The notes beneath the pieces are model-generated. The model ran no database searches. It saw only the letters and a list, made by a program, of their open reading frames with translations, and was not told the origin of the DNA. Source: Athripsodes cinereus (taxonomy: Eukaryota; Arthropoda; Insecta; Trichoptera; Leptoceridae). Taken from it: 64,000 bases of DNA. The DNA is taken from positions 12,005,237-12,069,236 of the forward strand of contig OX388307.1 of NCBI GenBank assembly GCA_947579605.1, written 5' to 3'. A program made the translations under genes and the position numbers. Positions 32,474 through 47,400 of the stretch are shown piece by piece (the first letter of the stretch is position 1; each line of letters begins with the position of its first letter).

Positions 32474-35400
32474 AGGAACTCTAAATATTCCTGCACCTCG
32501 CAGATCTGTAGATGTTATAAATGCTTTGCGGGAGGCACATTTCAATACTACTTTAGACAGTAGTCCTTTACCAAACGCAACATCAACAATAGAGAAGCGA
32601 GAATATGAGAGGTAAATGTTAAGATTTTGTAGTTGATGCATTCTATATTATTATAAGATAATTAAACTGAAAAATGAAAAAAAAATTGTTTCTGTGTAAA
32701 GCATTATTATAAAAGTTGCATGAGAGAATGTTGTAACTAATTTAGAGCTCTACGAATTCTGCATAAACATTTTGTCTGTAAAATGAACTGGCATAAAATT
32801 ATGAGACATATTCGAAGAGAAGACACATTAATTTACAGAGACAACTCACTTTTTGTATTGGCATGTTTTGAATGTGCCTACACTTGAGAAAAAAAGGGGA
32901 AAGATACTTCAACCTATTTCTACACTTTTTCAAATTAATAAGTAGCCACCTTTAAATACTATATGAGATCTCCTTAAACATCCCACATTCTTCTGTTTTA
33001 TCCCCAATGTGGGATGTCCGTGCTTTACATCAGGGATGTTGCGGATGTCGATTTTTACACATCCGCGGATGTGAATGCGGATGCGGATTTTTGAAGGCTC
33101 ACATCCGCGGATGCGGATGCGGATGTTTAAGATGTTATAGAAAAAAAGGAGGAAGTATCTTAGTTGGTAGGCCCCACTGTCAAATATGTGACGAAATTTT
33201 TGCTACAGTAACATTATGGATTTTTGGGCGAAATTTTTTCTTCTTCTGTGTTATTTGCAAAAATAAAATGAAACCGGCAAAAATAAAAACGCGTCGGATC
33301 TTGTCACCATTATTTTCGTTCCCATTGGTTAATGTCAAGTGCAAACGGCACGCGCCTTTCGCCGGCCCCGCCCCATTTCTTTCTTGTCGCGAATTGTCTT
33401 ACATCCGCATCCGCATGAACATCCGCATCGATTATTGCGGATACGGATGCAGATGTCCAAATACATGCGGAAGCTCCGCATTTGCGGATGCGGATGCGAA
33501 TATTCGCAACATCCCTGCTTTACATACCCTCTCTTTGAGATTAATATATTTGAAATCTTTTCTGTTTAACTTCCTTCCAAAATATTTTTTTCACACTATC
33601 AGACAATTTTTTGTATTCTTCCTCACCCATTATTTTTCTCTACCAGTATTTTTACCTCTTTATTGCATCCCTCAAATATTTATATTTAATAATTGTGTTA
33701 ATTACAGCTATAATTTGAAAAATGTTTTGCTGTGTGAAAAAATGTGTTATTTTATTTTGTGAACATCACTCACCCCAAAAAATAATTACCTTGTGTAGTA
33801 TACTTGAATATATAAAAGTTATATAAGTCATTTTTGATTCAGCTTAATGGACCCATACTTGGTGCCCAATAATTATCTTCTGAGGAATGGGACCCAAAGT
33901 GGCAATTGTGATGAATCTTCCTTGGGTCTTTTGGATATAGATAAAGGTAACAGATTTTACTTTAACTATTTCTAATACCTACTGTTAAATGTATTATTTT
34001 ATTGAATTGATGTTGTTTTCAGATCAAGAGGGGACACATTTAGAAAATAAAATGTTAGATGATTTTATATCTGTGAGTAAACTTATCTTTATAAATTTAT
34101 CAATTTATCTTTATCAATTTTATGATTTTTATAGTTTGAGATAAACAAAACTTGTATTACTATCTGAAATGTTAATAAAGCTTACACCGTTTTAGTTGTC
34201 CTTTAAAATTAATGAAATGTCTGGACGTTCTACTTCTCACAGTGAGAGTGGGTCAAAGGAAAATATAGATCCCTTCAAAAGTAAACTCAGTTCTAGTTCA
34301 TCATCAAAACAACATAAGAGCAGCCTGTGCATAGATGATATATTACGTGATGCTAACAAACAAAGCCAAGCCGTTGATGAGATTTTAAAAGGAAGTGATA
34401 ATCCTGATGTTGCTAACATTCGCATGTCCCTGGACAGTTATAAACAGAGTATTTCCGGAATAAGAAGTAAAGAAAAAGAATCGTGGAATTTCCGTCCAGA
34501 TGATTTCAGCCTTGGCAATATTCCCGAACGTGACAATGACATGAGAGATTCTATGTTTACACCAGCCAATAAGGTACTACTGTATACAAGGATCCTAATG
34601 TTACATAATTATATGTTTTTAGTTACTTAAAAACAATTTTTGGTGTGTGTTAGAAACGACAAACTCTTTCAATAATTAATTTGTAATTGTAACATAATCC
34701 TTAACCAGTAATGTTTCTATTCAAAATAAATACATTGAAATATTTGTCACCATCACGTAAATCATAAAGTATGTTTAAATTTAATAAACAAATATATAAA
34801 GAATATATAAAATTAAAAAAAAATAAGAAAACCAATTATTTATGGCACGTGTCTAGGTTCCTTTTGAAATTGATTGTTTATAGAATATCATAATCCATTA
34901 CAAAAATAATTTACATTTGATTTGAATAAGGGGTTTTCTCAGACAAACTAAAAGTATCTAAGATCATTTCAAAAGGTGACAATGATAATCCTGGGAATTA
35001 TAGATCCATTTCGATACTGGGTCATTCCGTGTCAATTCAACACAATTTTGGGAGATTTTCAGAATTGATGTCTCAGATTTTCATGATTTTTTTTATACAG
35101 CAATATATCATAGACTTATGAAAAAATACCAAATTTCAGTTATGTAGCACAATTATTTTTGAAGTTATTAATTTTTGAAAATCACATTTTTTATGAAAAA
35201 ATCTCATGTCTTGGCACCTTCGGAAGCCTATAGACTGGCAACCAGTGATGATATAAACCTGGGAAAGGTCTCGTTTTAAAGCTGTTGAATGGGGCTTTAA
35301 TCTGATGTGCCACAGGATAGGGCTCACGGTTTGAAAAAAAAAAAAATTTAAAATTAAATTTTTCAAAAAGTGACAATTTTAAAAATTCCAAAAAATTGTC

Positions 35401-38400
35401 AAAAATAGTTTGTAATGTATTATTATATATACCAAAATTCTATTATGGGATCTCAATGGGATCAGGAGATACAGGGCTTCAGAAATGCATGCATCGTGAT
35501 ATTGCGTGTTTTGACACCTTTGGATGCCTAAAGACTGGCAACTAATGACGATATAAACCTGGGAGTGGTCTTATTTTAAAGGGGTTGCATAGGGCTTTAC
35601 TATGATATGCCACAAGATGGGGGTTAAAATTAAAAAAAAAAAAAAAAATTTAAATTTTTCAAAAAATGGCAATTTTAAAATTTCAAAAAAATCTCAAAAA
35701 TAGCTTGTAATGTCTTAATACATATAGTAAAATTTCATCATGGGATCTCAATGGGATCAGGAGATACAGGGCTTCAGAAATGCATGCATCGTGAAATTGC
35801 GTGTATTTTACACTGCGTGTATTTCTGAAGCCCTGTATCTCCTGATCCCATTGAGATCCCATAATAGAATTTTGGTATATGTATAAATACATTACAAACT
35901 ATTTTTGTCAATTTTTTGGAATTTTTAAAATTGTCACTTTTTGAAAAATTTAATTTTTAAAATTTAATTTTTTTTAAAACCGTGACCCCTATCCTGTGGC
36001 ACACCAGATTAAAGCCCCATTCAACAGATTTAAAAGGAGACCTTTCCCAGGTTTATATCATCACTGGTTGCCAGTCTATAGGCATCCAAAGGTGCCAAGA
36101 CATGAGATTTTTTCATAAAAATTGTGATTTTTAAAAATTAATAACTTCAAAAATAATTGTGCTACATAACTGAAATTTGGTATTTTTTCATAAGTCTATG
36201 ATATATTGCTGTATAAAAAAAATCATGTAAATCTGAGACATCAAGTCTGAATCAGTGTGATGATTTGACACGGAATAACCCTACTGCCTGTATTATGTAA
36301 AGTTTCTGAGCAGCTTATCCAGTGCTTAGCCCTGACAATATACCTTTCCTTGTCAAAACTATCTTAAAAGCACATGGTTCTTTACTTAATCCTCTACTGT
36401 TTTTATTGAATATTAATTATTTGGTACCAAGTATGCCAATTGATCAGACTGCCATATATTCCCTGATGATACACTGCATGTAATAAACATGCAATCTGTC
36501 CTTTCCGTGCTAACAAAAAAATAAGAGATTCAAGATGGACGGCAAACCTCATTGCTGAATATAAGATGTAAAGGATGATGGATATAAAGGAGAAATTATC
36601 ACTATAATAATATTAGGTAATTACAACTGCATAAATGAATAATAAATGTGATATTAATATTATATATTTTAAAACCTATCATGCAGATTGATCTATCAAA
36701 AGAAGAATTATCATGGATGAGAGAACATGGAGATCTTCCAGTTTATCCCACATCTGCAACATTCACTTCAGGATCTGATAAGAATAGTTCCTACAGACTT
36801 GCTACAATACCTGATACATTGAATGACTTCACAAGCCTTAAGTTAGTTAACATCTGTGGTATTTATATTATAGGCCTAGTACAAATTTTGTGTTTCTACA
36901 ATTAAGTAAATATTATATAATTTTGTTGCCGCAAGTTGTATGTTTTTTTTACCAGCAACGTTGTTCTATAATATATGTGATCATGGTGATGTTATGTTAT
37001 TTCACTTTTTTTGTAATTCAAAAACTAAATATAGGTTCAAATATTTTATGTCTGTTCCTGCAACTCAAAGTCATAAACTTATTGGAAGCTACTTTACTAT
37101 TCCCTCACGCCGTATCCCAAGTGGAGTAGGCAGAGAGAACGGAACGCCATATAGATCTGTCCTTACATACTTCTTTCGCTTCTACATTCATACGATTTCT
37201 CATGTACTCACATCAATTACTCTTACTCAATACACAACTGTCCTTGAGAATTTGATCTACATGATCAAGCCATGTAGTTCTCGGACGCCTGCACTTCCTC
37301 ATACTCCTCCTTTCAGTACACTCAGGACTTATTGCCATAAACTCAATATTATTTTTTTTAGATCAAATGTTACCAATAATATGAATGTTAGCAAAATGTC
37401 TGTTGGAAACTACTTCAAAAGAAGAAGTGAGAATATTAATCACATTTTATCAGCTCCCAGCCCTGAAAAAAAGGGACCATTCCCCCCACTTTTTGATCCA
37501 GGTACATATTATTATTGTTCATTTATGTATAATTATTATTTTATTGAATCTAATAACAGTCAGCTTTCATTTTAAAGTCATTTTCAAATATCTATGTGGA
37601 CTATTTTATTCTGCTAAAGCTCAAGGGTTTGAGATTTTTAGTTTTGAGAACAGCTGTCAAAGAAATATCGGAAGTTAGGCTCTGGGCAATTAATGTATGA
37701 TATGCTATTCACTGTGTCGGTGTTTAGGTAGTAGAATTCCATAATGAAATTAAAAAACAAACATTTTTTTCATTTTTGTATGACATGCTTTGAAATGTAG
37801 TATAATTTGTATTGTTGAGATAAAATATTTACCCTTATTTGATTGTAGAAAATGAGAGCACTGCATGTAACAATGTGACCATGTCTAATGTTCCTGCTCA
37901 GATTGGTGAGACATATAGAAAGTCACATGCTGCTAAAAGTTTACCATTCCATACGCTCAGTGATGATTCAGCTCTGTCAAGTAGAGAGGATGACCATCCC
38001 ACTCAGCAGGATGATGATGTAGTTGTCCTCTCGCATGTTAATAATATGAATTTTCCCAAACAATCTTATGTTTGTAAGGATATCACTAATACCGTTAATG
38101 ATGAAACATATGGCAGCCCAATTAGCTGCTCTCAGATAAAAAATTTCATAGGTGAGATATTGCTTAGTTTATGATTGAAAGATTACATTATTTTATATAA
38201 GTCTATACTTCGTAAAAACCAAGCGACAACAACGTTCCGGAGCAAGTTGAAGACATTGCTCTTCCAACATAGTTTCCTGCGCCCTTGAGATGGATGCTCA
38301 ATTAAACGGCGCCGAATAAATCATCCAACATACATACGTAGTAGTAAATATAATCTACAAGTTTTATTAGAAGAATTGTTGGCGTATTCACATACATACG

Positions 38401-41400
38401 CATATGACAAAAATTATATTAACTTAATTCTGTGATAAAGTAACAAGTACTCTTGAGTATTTATATGTACAAATATGTATTATTATATTTTGTAATTCCA
38501 GAAAATTATGATAAAGAGAAGAAATCTATTTTATTGGACAAATTACTTGCACAAAACAAGCAAAGGATTATTCCAAACAAGGGAAACATTTTGAAAAATC
38601 AAATGAAATTTCCTGAAGTCACTTGTTCAGAAAAAGAAATTGATAAACAGTGTATAGAAAAGTCACCTAGGGAACAGGTTACAAAAAGACCTTTGAGAGA
38701 ACAGTCAAAGGAGAAGTCTTTTAGAAGACATGGTGAGGGGGAGAGAAGTAATGCTTCCCATAGAAATACTAGTCCCACTTTGCCCGAAAAAAGTTCATTT
38801 GGTCATGTGTCAAATATATTCCATAGTACTAAGCACGGTGAGGAATTTTTAGAAAATGATAAGTCTCATCGAGAATTTTCTTACAGATGCACAAAAAATA
38901 ATAAGTATTCTTTAGTAAATGATTTGCAAATGCTTAAAACAGTTTCTAAAAACCTTGGAAAATCTGAAATGTCACAATCTTTTAACTCATTCAGGAATGA
39001 AGATTATAGCTCTGACCCTGCATCTACTTTAAGAAATCATGGGAAATCTAATTCTGGAAGCAGTGGTTACACGGAGAGTTCCATAAACAGTGCCGCCACT
39101 GTGGTCCAAATGAAGTTCTCCAACCCGTTGATGGCCATTAAGGAAACTGTGCCAGTGGATTCATCAAACTGTGTGACTTCACCCAACAAGGATAATAATT
39201 ATGGTGTTACATCCACAGGGATGATCAGTCACAGTGAAACTAATTCATCATATGCAAGTAAAGAAATACTGAATATAATGTCACCTGCATCCAATAAATA
39301 TGATAAATCATTTAATATACACTCAAAAGTGTTGAAAGTGCCCAGTCAGAGTTTTAGTAAGGCATCTAGTAATGAGGAATGGGTCTCTCCAATGAAAGCT
39401 AAATTGAATAACTTAAGTGAGTAAGCTAATAGTCTAATACTAATTGGATGTGTTGTAATAATAATAATACGTATATTGTATAATTTTTTCTATGTACTAA
39501 TTTCAGGCAAAGAATGTATTCCAAGTGACACTCCACTCAAAATAGAGAGGATGACTTTGATTCATACTGATTCACAGTTTGAAAATTTGGATAACACTGA
39601 TTGTTCCTTGAATGTCCCAGTAGCAGGTACTACCTTTATATACATATATACATTTTATGAATATAGATATTATAAGAATGTCTTTTTTATTTCTTAGTGT
39701 TTTGTGCAAGTTTCAAATAAGCATAATTAGTGTGCCAAACATGTATTGGCTCTCGAGGGAAGTGTTTTTTATCGGGTGAATCTGTGTTGTATATTTTCAG
39801 GTGATTGGGTTGCCGCAGAGTCCAAAGAAGACACAATTATTGTTGGTATGCATTTTTGAAAATAAAAATATCTTTGATACAATTTATAAATAAAAATAAA
39901 TAAATAAATATAAGATAAATAGTAGTTTTAGTGTACTAATTGTTTTTTGTTCTTAGGAATCCCCCATGATATTAACATAAAACTGAGGTCACTGAGTAGC
40001 AGATGGATTCTAGTGAAGTTTACAGTTAACCATCTTCATGTGGATGGTCAGTTGTATAATGAAGAAGATATTTCTCAAGTAATACTTCTGCAGGCTCTTG
40101 CTAGTCCATTACTACTCAAAGTAGACTCACAGATGATGTGTACACTTAAAGCTACAGCTCTGGTGCCTAATAAATTGTTGAAGATTAATATCAATCTTAA
40201 TCTGACAGATATGGTTACAAAGACTGAATCAAGTGTCAAGCATGATATTACTTTGAGAACTAAACTACCACAACTGGAGGTGATGTGCACGCACATGGGA
40301 TCCGATCTGGCAATCAATTTCCCTTCATTACCTCAAGAAGTGAACACCTGTATTCCTATTATCTTATTTAACAACTCCAACACAGATTTGCCCATTCATT
40401 TAAGTATTTCATGTCCACATAGGAAAGTGTTTACTATAGGAAGTGTGACTATTTTACCTCGAGATGATGTGAGTAGTAGTATAGTCGGGAGAGAAAATTT
40501 CAATCATGAGATAGTTGGTCAAGATTATTTGCAGGATAAACATAAAACACTTCCTTCAGCTACTGAAGAACGTTTCATAATGCCTAAAGATAATTCTATT
40601 TGTTTCAAGATAATGTTGCACTACAAGGCTCCCTTGATTATGGATCTAGAAAGTATGTTAATATTCAATTAACAATTCTGATTATTTGTTTATTTTCAAT
40701 GAAGATAATGTGTACATATCTTGTATTTCTAGAATTGAATTGTGTTCAATATGTAGATGCAATTCTAATTGTGTCTACAGTTTCACAATGGAAGACAGAT
40801 GCCGTAATTCAATTGAAGGAACTGTCTTTAGTTGGAGGAGTTGGAGTATGTAAATTGTTGATACAAAATAAGCAGGGTTCTAATTCGCTGATGGTCAACC
40901 AAGGTGAGGATTCATAATATTTGCATATTATACAGTGTAAGAATGATAACCAAAAAAAAATCATTTGTCACTTTCAATATTGTAAAAAACTTATTTCATT
41001 CTAAGTATTTTTTTATTCACATGTATACTAAATTAAATTTTTGTTCTATTACATATAATTAAAATACCATTGCATTAGTAAAATAATGCATTGGCACTAT
41101 ACTTTGCGAAGTATTATAATTATATATACAAATGTAGGGTCCTCAGAGGCTTTATGGTTGACGAACGGCGGCACCTTGAAGTCACATTACAAAATATATA
41201 TTGCCGATTATTATCAGGATTATGAGAAACAAGTGATCCTCCCACCTTCCAGGAACCCGGTGTTTATATTAGATAAGAATGAAGTACATGTGAAGCCAGG
41301 AGAGAAAACATGTGTGAACATCAGCTACCCAGTGGGCTGTGAATATGTATCTGGAGAAATACGAAGGTATACCTTATAATGTTACGTATCTTATTGATTT

Positions 41401-44400
41401 TAGCTGTTGCAAATCAGATATAGGAATTTGTTGATTTTAGGTTTTTGAGTGTTAAATTATATTAATTAAAATCTAAAAAAATGAGACATTGCATCATCAT
41501 CAGTGGCACTAACCGCTAGAATTGAAATAAAAATTGATTATTAGTAAAATTTATAAAACACTGACAATTACGAGTTTGATCCCAATAATTGTTATAGTAA
41601 CTATGTAGACTACCATCATAGTTTTGTGTTTTAGGACATTGGCATTTGCTAGTTTTAATACAACAGAAGTGTTTGATGTGATAGGGACTACTATGACTAG
41701 AAGTGCGTCGCAGCAATCAATGTATAGTGTGGAAAGTGGCACATCACAATATCAGGTTGGTTACACACATTTGTTAATACATATTACATAAAATTATCAT
41801 CAGAAATAATAAGATTACTCTAGAGCAGTGATTCCCAAAGTGGTCCACGGGAGACTCAACGGGGGTCCACAATGGCGTGACTAAAAAATGAGGGTGCACG
41901 AGTCGTAAGTGGGAGTCCACGAATCCATAGTTTAAGTGTCGGATATTCGGTAAAAGCACCAGATATTGACATAAACAATATTCGCTACAAATACCCGGTA
42001 CATTGTAGAAAAAGGTACTGTGACAAAATATTCTGTAAGAAAACCGAGGAGTTTTTGAAATATTTCAAATCCTATACCATTTAGAAAATTCGACGACGGG
42101 GGGGTAGTAGGGGAGAGAGAAAGTTTAGTGAGGGTTTTGTCTTTTTTATTTATTTACCAAGCAAATAATCCTTATAGCTAATATAGCACATTGTACAAAA
42201 TAATACATTATGTCAAAAATTAACCAATAAAGTTGCAGATGTTAAAAAATTAATAGGTGTGTTTACAAATCTATCTAATACTTTGAGATTGTAATGTATT
42301 GATAATTTGTTGTAATGTTGTATTGTATGTAGATAACATTTTCCAATCATTGTTAAATGATTTATGTAACCAATGTACACTGGAGAGTAAAATAAATAAA
42401 TTACAAAGCTATTATTTTTAGGTTCTTTGTTGAAAAGGTGTTTGATAAGTCTATTCACTAACCAACAATTGAATAAGAATTAAAATATTCAGTTAATGTA
42501 AAATAATTGTCTATTTTTCAGGATATTGCTGTGAAAACTACAAAGCGTGAATTATCCTGGGGGTCTTTGAAAATAGGTTCATCTCAAATAAAAGATGTGG
42601 CATTTAAAAATATTTCTTGTAAAAAAATTAGAATTATGGCCTCTATAAATGACGATTGTTTTAAAGTAAGTACCCTTTCAGAATGTGGAGACGTTGAGAT
42701 TTATGCATTTTCACATTATCATATATGTACATATCAGGGATGTTGCGGATGTCGATTTTTACACATCCGCGGATGTGAATGAGGATGCGGATTTTTGAAG
42801 ACTCAGATCTGCGGATGCGAATGCGGATGTTCAAGATGTTATAGAAAAAAAGTAGGAACTATCTTAGTTGGTAGGCCCCACTATCAAATATGTGACGAAA
42901 TTGTTGCTACAATAATATTATGATTTTTTTGGCGAAATATTTTTTTTCTTTTTTGTTATTTGCAAAAATAAAATAAATCCAGCAAAAATTAAAACGCATC
43001 GGATATTGTCACCAATTTTTTCGTTCCCATTGGTTAATGTCAAGTGCGAACGGCACGCGCCATTTGTCGGCCCCGTCCCATTTCTTTCTTGTCGCAACTT
43101 GTCTTACATCCGCATCGATTATTGCGGATGCGGATGCAGATGTCAAAAAACATGCGGAAGCTCCGCATTTGCGGATGCGGATGCGAATATTCGCGACATC
43201 CCTGGTACATATTACATGGAAGATATTGCTTCATCCGAATAACAATAATAGTAATTTATGGAATAAAAATATATAGAGACTATTTAATTAAAACTATTAA
43301 TGAAACATATCTCCCTTGTAGAGACAATAAATTAATGTCTTGCACATCAACAGTTTTTTATCAGTATTGTATTGTTTTTGTGATATATGTTGTAAAACTG
43401 TTTAGAAATCGAAATTTAGCCATTTTTTTTATCTAAATCATTATTGCAGTTGGTTGGTGAAAATGGTCCTGTATCATCTCTATTGTTTACTCTTCTGCCT
43501 CAAGAATGTAAAACCTTACGAGTAGAATTCCGTCCTAATAAGTGTAATGGTTTCATGGGAGCACTTAAAATTTGTCACAGAAGTAAAACTACTTCTAATT
43601 TGTTGAGCAAGGTAAGGTGTTTCTTAAATTTTTATTAAAAATTACCTTTTTTATCTGTTGGTGTTCTCATAAGAAAATCAATGAATTTTAATTACCTTGT
43701 CTGATGTGTTGTATGTTTGTATGTTTGCTTACACAGATAATGCTTCATGGATTTGGTGATGTGTCGATGCTAGTTTTTAAAGATGGTGTTTTTAGACATG
43801 GGGGCTCTCAGGGAATTCCATTGGGTCCTCTTAATGAATCTGGTGACACTAAAGACATTCACTTCAGTATTTGGAACAAAGGAACCGCTTCTGCTTTTGT
43901 TATGATGCATTTGGACCTCAAATGTACATAGTATATATATATTTTTTGTTATATTAATTAATGTTAACCAATATGAAGTACTAAGAGCCTTTCCAGCATG
44001 AGGTGCTTTTCAGATAATGTGCTATATATTAACAAAATTTTCTATAAATTTTCGTCTTGAATCCTTATGATCCAATTCGAATCTCATATTGATGCTCCTG
44101 AAAATTGAGACATTTTTGTGATGTTTGTTTTGACAAAATGAAATCAATATTTGTTTAAATTATTTTAACTGTTTGAGATTTGCCCCTTCATACAGGGAAG
44201 TACAGGAGTCTTCATGAGGATATAAAGGTGATACCTCAGTGTGGTGTTTTGTGTGCTAACGGTATAATGCGGTGTGTTGTAAGAGTACCTCGCAAGGCTG
44301 TAATTCTGGCCAGGGGCAAGGCTGGAGATACGGAGAACCTGGCTACGCTTACCATCTTACACGGAGACTACTCCACACGACAGCGTATCAAAAGGTAACA

Positions 44401-47400
44401 ATGCATTGTAGAAAAACTATTAACATTTGTTTTTATTCTAATTGATCTAAAATACTTTTTGACTCTGTTTTCTTGCCTTTTTTTGTATAACATGCTTAGG
44501 AACTTTTGTTGGCAATTGAATATGTACTCTTAATTGTACACAGGAAATGGCGCAATAGTGTAATCTGTCAACCCATTCTCTGATATATTATATTTTTTTT
44601 ATAAATAAATAAGAGGTGTAAGTTGTGAATGAGTAATAATCAAAATAAAATATGTGTGTACAAATATCTATAATGAAATATGCCCATACAACAATTTCTG
44701 TATCAGTTTGGTAACTTGAATTTTACTGATTTTCCTACACCGGAAACAAATCAGTCACCGTGTTAACACTTTTTTATCAACTGAAAATGGAGACTTTAAT
44801 TAAATATTTCGTTTAGATTCTTCAATTCCACTCAGGTAACTATGTTCTATGGTTAATCCGATTGCGAGCAATAGAACAATTAAACTTTTATTTCATTGTT
44901 AACTTTTGTATTCCGCCAGTAGTTTAAAATTGCGCATAATATACTCAAATGAAACATAATGATGATAAGTAAATATTGCTAAATGTCGGGAGTGAAAATA
45001 AAAAGTGAATGTTTATTGCAGACCGATACTCACAGAAAACAAGAGTACTCTCAAAATTCTAAAAAGTAAACAACGTTATTTAAAATTATATTTAAATGAT
45101 TAATAAAAAAAATGGATATCACTGGCTTACTGGAGGGTCAAATTAGGATTTAATATTAACAATTTTATATCGTTTTATATAAAACAATCATAAAAATCAT
45201 ATTCAGACGCTATTTCAGCATTAACCTTCTACCGTGAACGTGCTGTCTCACAGGCCCCGCATCTATTTCCTTTTGTTAGTTTGGATCCTTCCTCCCTCTC
45301 TGCACCGTTGTCCATATCAGTAGCTTGGTATTTAGTTGTGAGATTGACTCCATTTTGAGTGGAGGTTACGTCATTTGTTCATTGATACATAAGTTATGTT
45401 ATCTCAAAAATTAGCAGCGGTCGGTCAGACCGCTTGTCCATATTTATCATAAAAAATATTTTCATTGGAAGATGTTGTATTTTTTTTATATGTCATTAAA
45501 AAATGGCCGAAAAACGACCATTTCAAAGTTCAGAAGAGTGATTTACAAAAAAAAAAATTTCAAGTGACTTATTCTTCTTTTGAAGAAGAATTGAATGAGA
45601 TATTAGTTTGGATCAGTCGGATATCGAAGACGATATTGAAGAATTTCTAAAGCTTTAATCAGAATTTGTACAGCTATGTGATGTAAATGAAGATGCAAAC
45701 GAACAGAGTTTGTCCAATAAAAATAAAAATTAAGACATCATATGAAGACTAGACGGAAAAAACATGCGTAGTCAGTTTTTTTATAAATTTGAGTTAAGTA
45801 CACCATTTTGTCGGTTTTGATCGTATTAAATGGTATGTCATTAAAATAACTCAATAAACATTATCAGTCAGTGGTAAATCGTACTCAAAGATTTGGACAA
45901 AGCGGAAAAAATGTGTTTTGTCATTAAGATTTACGAAAGAAATGTTGTGTGTCCGTGCGTTATCGGAAGAAACATGCTAAGTCAACTAAACCATGCAAAG
46001 TGCATGCATGTACATTGCATGGTGTGTGCAGTACTGCAGTTTAGTGTTGTTAGTTGAGTAAAGACGTCTTTCAAACTATTTTTAATTAAAATGAGTGATA
46101 GTGATGGTGAATATGAAAATGTTGCTAATATTAAGCAAGGAGCTAAAAAGAAAATCGTGTATGGGAGGTTAAGTGATGCTAACAGGCGATTAAATATACA
46201 AAGTCACGAAACGGGAGAAGATTGTAATTGCAAACGATTGCAATGTTTTAAAAATGTCAGCGAGTATCAAAGAAACGAGATGTTAAAACATTTCAATGAA
46301 TCACACCTCCCAAACCCCCACCCACGCAGGAATCCCCCCAAGTATCTACCGAGACCCAGACCCAAAACTGCCGAACAGTCCCATCAGACACCAAGAGGGA
46401 AGCCAACAGACTATGGGAGTCAGAGAGTAGAAACCCAGTCATTCAAATAATAATAAAGTCACAACAAACACATAAAAAAAATACATCAAAAATCAATTTA
46501 AAAAATTATGAGTCAATGAAAAATAAAAACAATAAAAACAAAAAACAATGTATGTAATTTATTTCTTTGTTTTGTATTCTATACCTAATAAATATATGCA
46601 TTTAATAAATTATCAATTAATTAATTCTACATCAGAAAATCCTACTAGTATGAAATATAATAAATAAATTATTAGTTTGTATCATTCAAAAAGTGAAACG
46701 ACTTAGCATGTTCTTTCCGTTACTAGATAGACTTGTATTATTAGTTCCGTCCATAATGTGGTTTGATGTTAATAAAATATATATTACGACGCATTTTATA
46801 AATATTATTTGAAATATGTATTCCATAATGATAAAAAAATAAATAAACTCGAAGGAAATGCACAATATCGAACATAATTTACATATTAAATATGTTTAAA
46901 TTAGTTTTGAATAGAAAAAATCGATTTTCTCGAAATCATAAATTATTGACTATGCATGTTTTTTCCGTCCAGTCTTCATATGTTTGTATTGGATGTAGAC
47001 AGCCCATTTGTCTGTAATACTCTAAACTTTTTGACAATAAATTACTTGATTTAGTCATTTGTCGCAGAATTCTTGTTTTCGCGCTTAGTTATTATTTTTA
47101 TGTTATTTTATACCTTATGTATTATTTTTTTAGAAAAAAAAAGAATTTTATGTTTCCGATTGGGTTTTAGATCATAGTTATTGAATAAATTATGGCTATG
47201 TCAAAAATGGACTAAAAATTACCTATGTAATAAAATACCTATTTTTTTTATATATATCCAATAATAAATGTTTATTTTTTTGTACGCATATTTTATTATT
47301 ACAAGCTAATAGTTTAATTTAGCTTCAGTTTTAAAACCATTTATATTAGTGTTTACTTTATAATATGGATTTAAACATAGTGGTCTGTCAGACCTCACGT

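Noticed and set aside
32375..32641. 88-codon minus-strand frame over the first Spd-2 exon
   Set aside because: Antisense of a well-supported coding exon whose phase joins 19 others.
33007..33762. 251-codon open frame rich in Cys and Gly
   Set aside because: It runs through hAT MITE family A copy 2; the CGCGG-rich hexamers create long open frames on both strands. The same artefact appears at 11855-12262 and 43006-43436.
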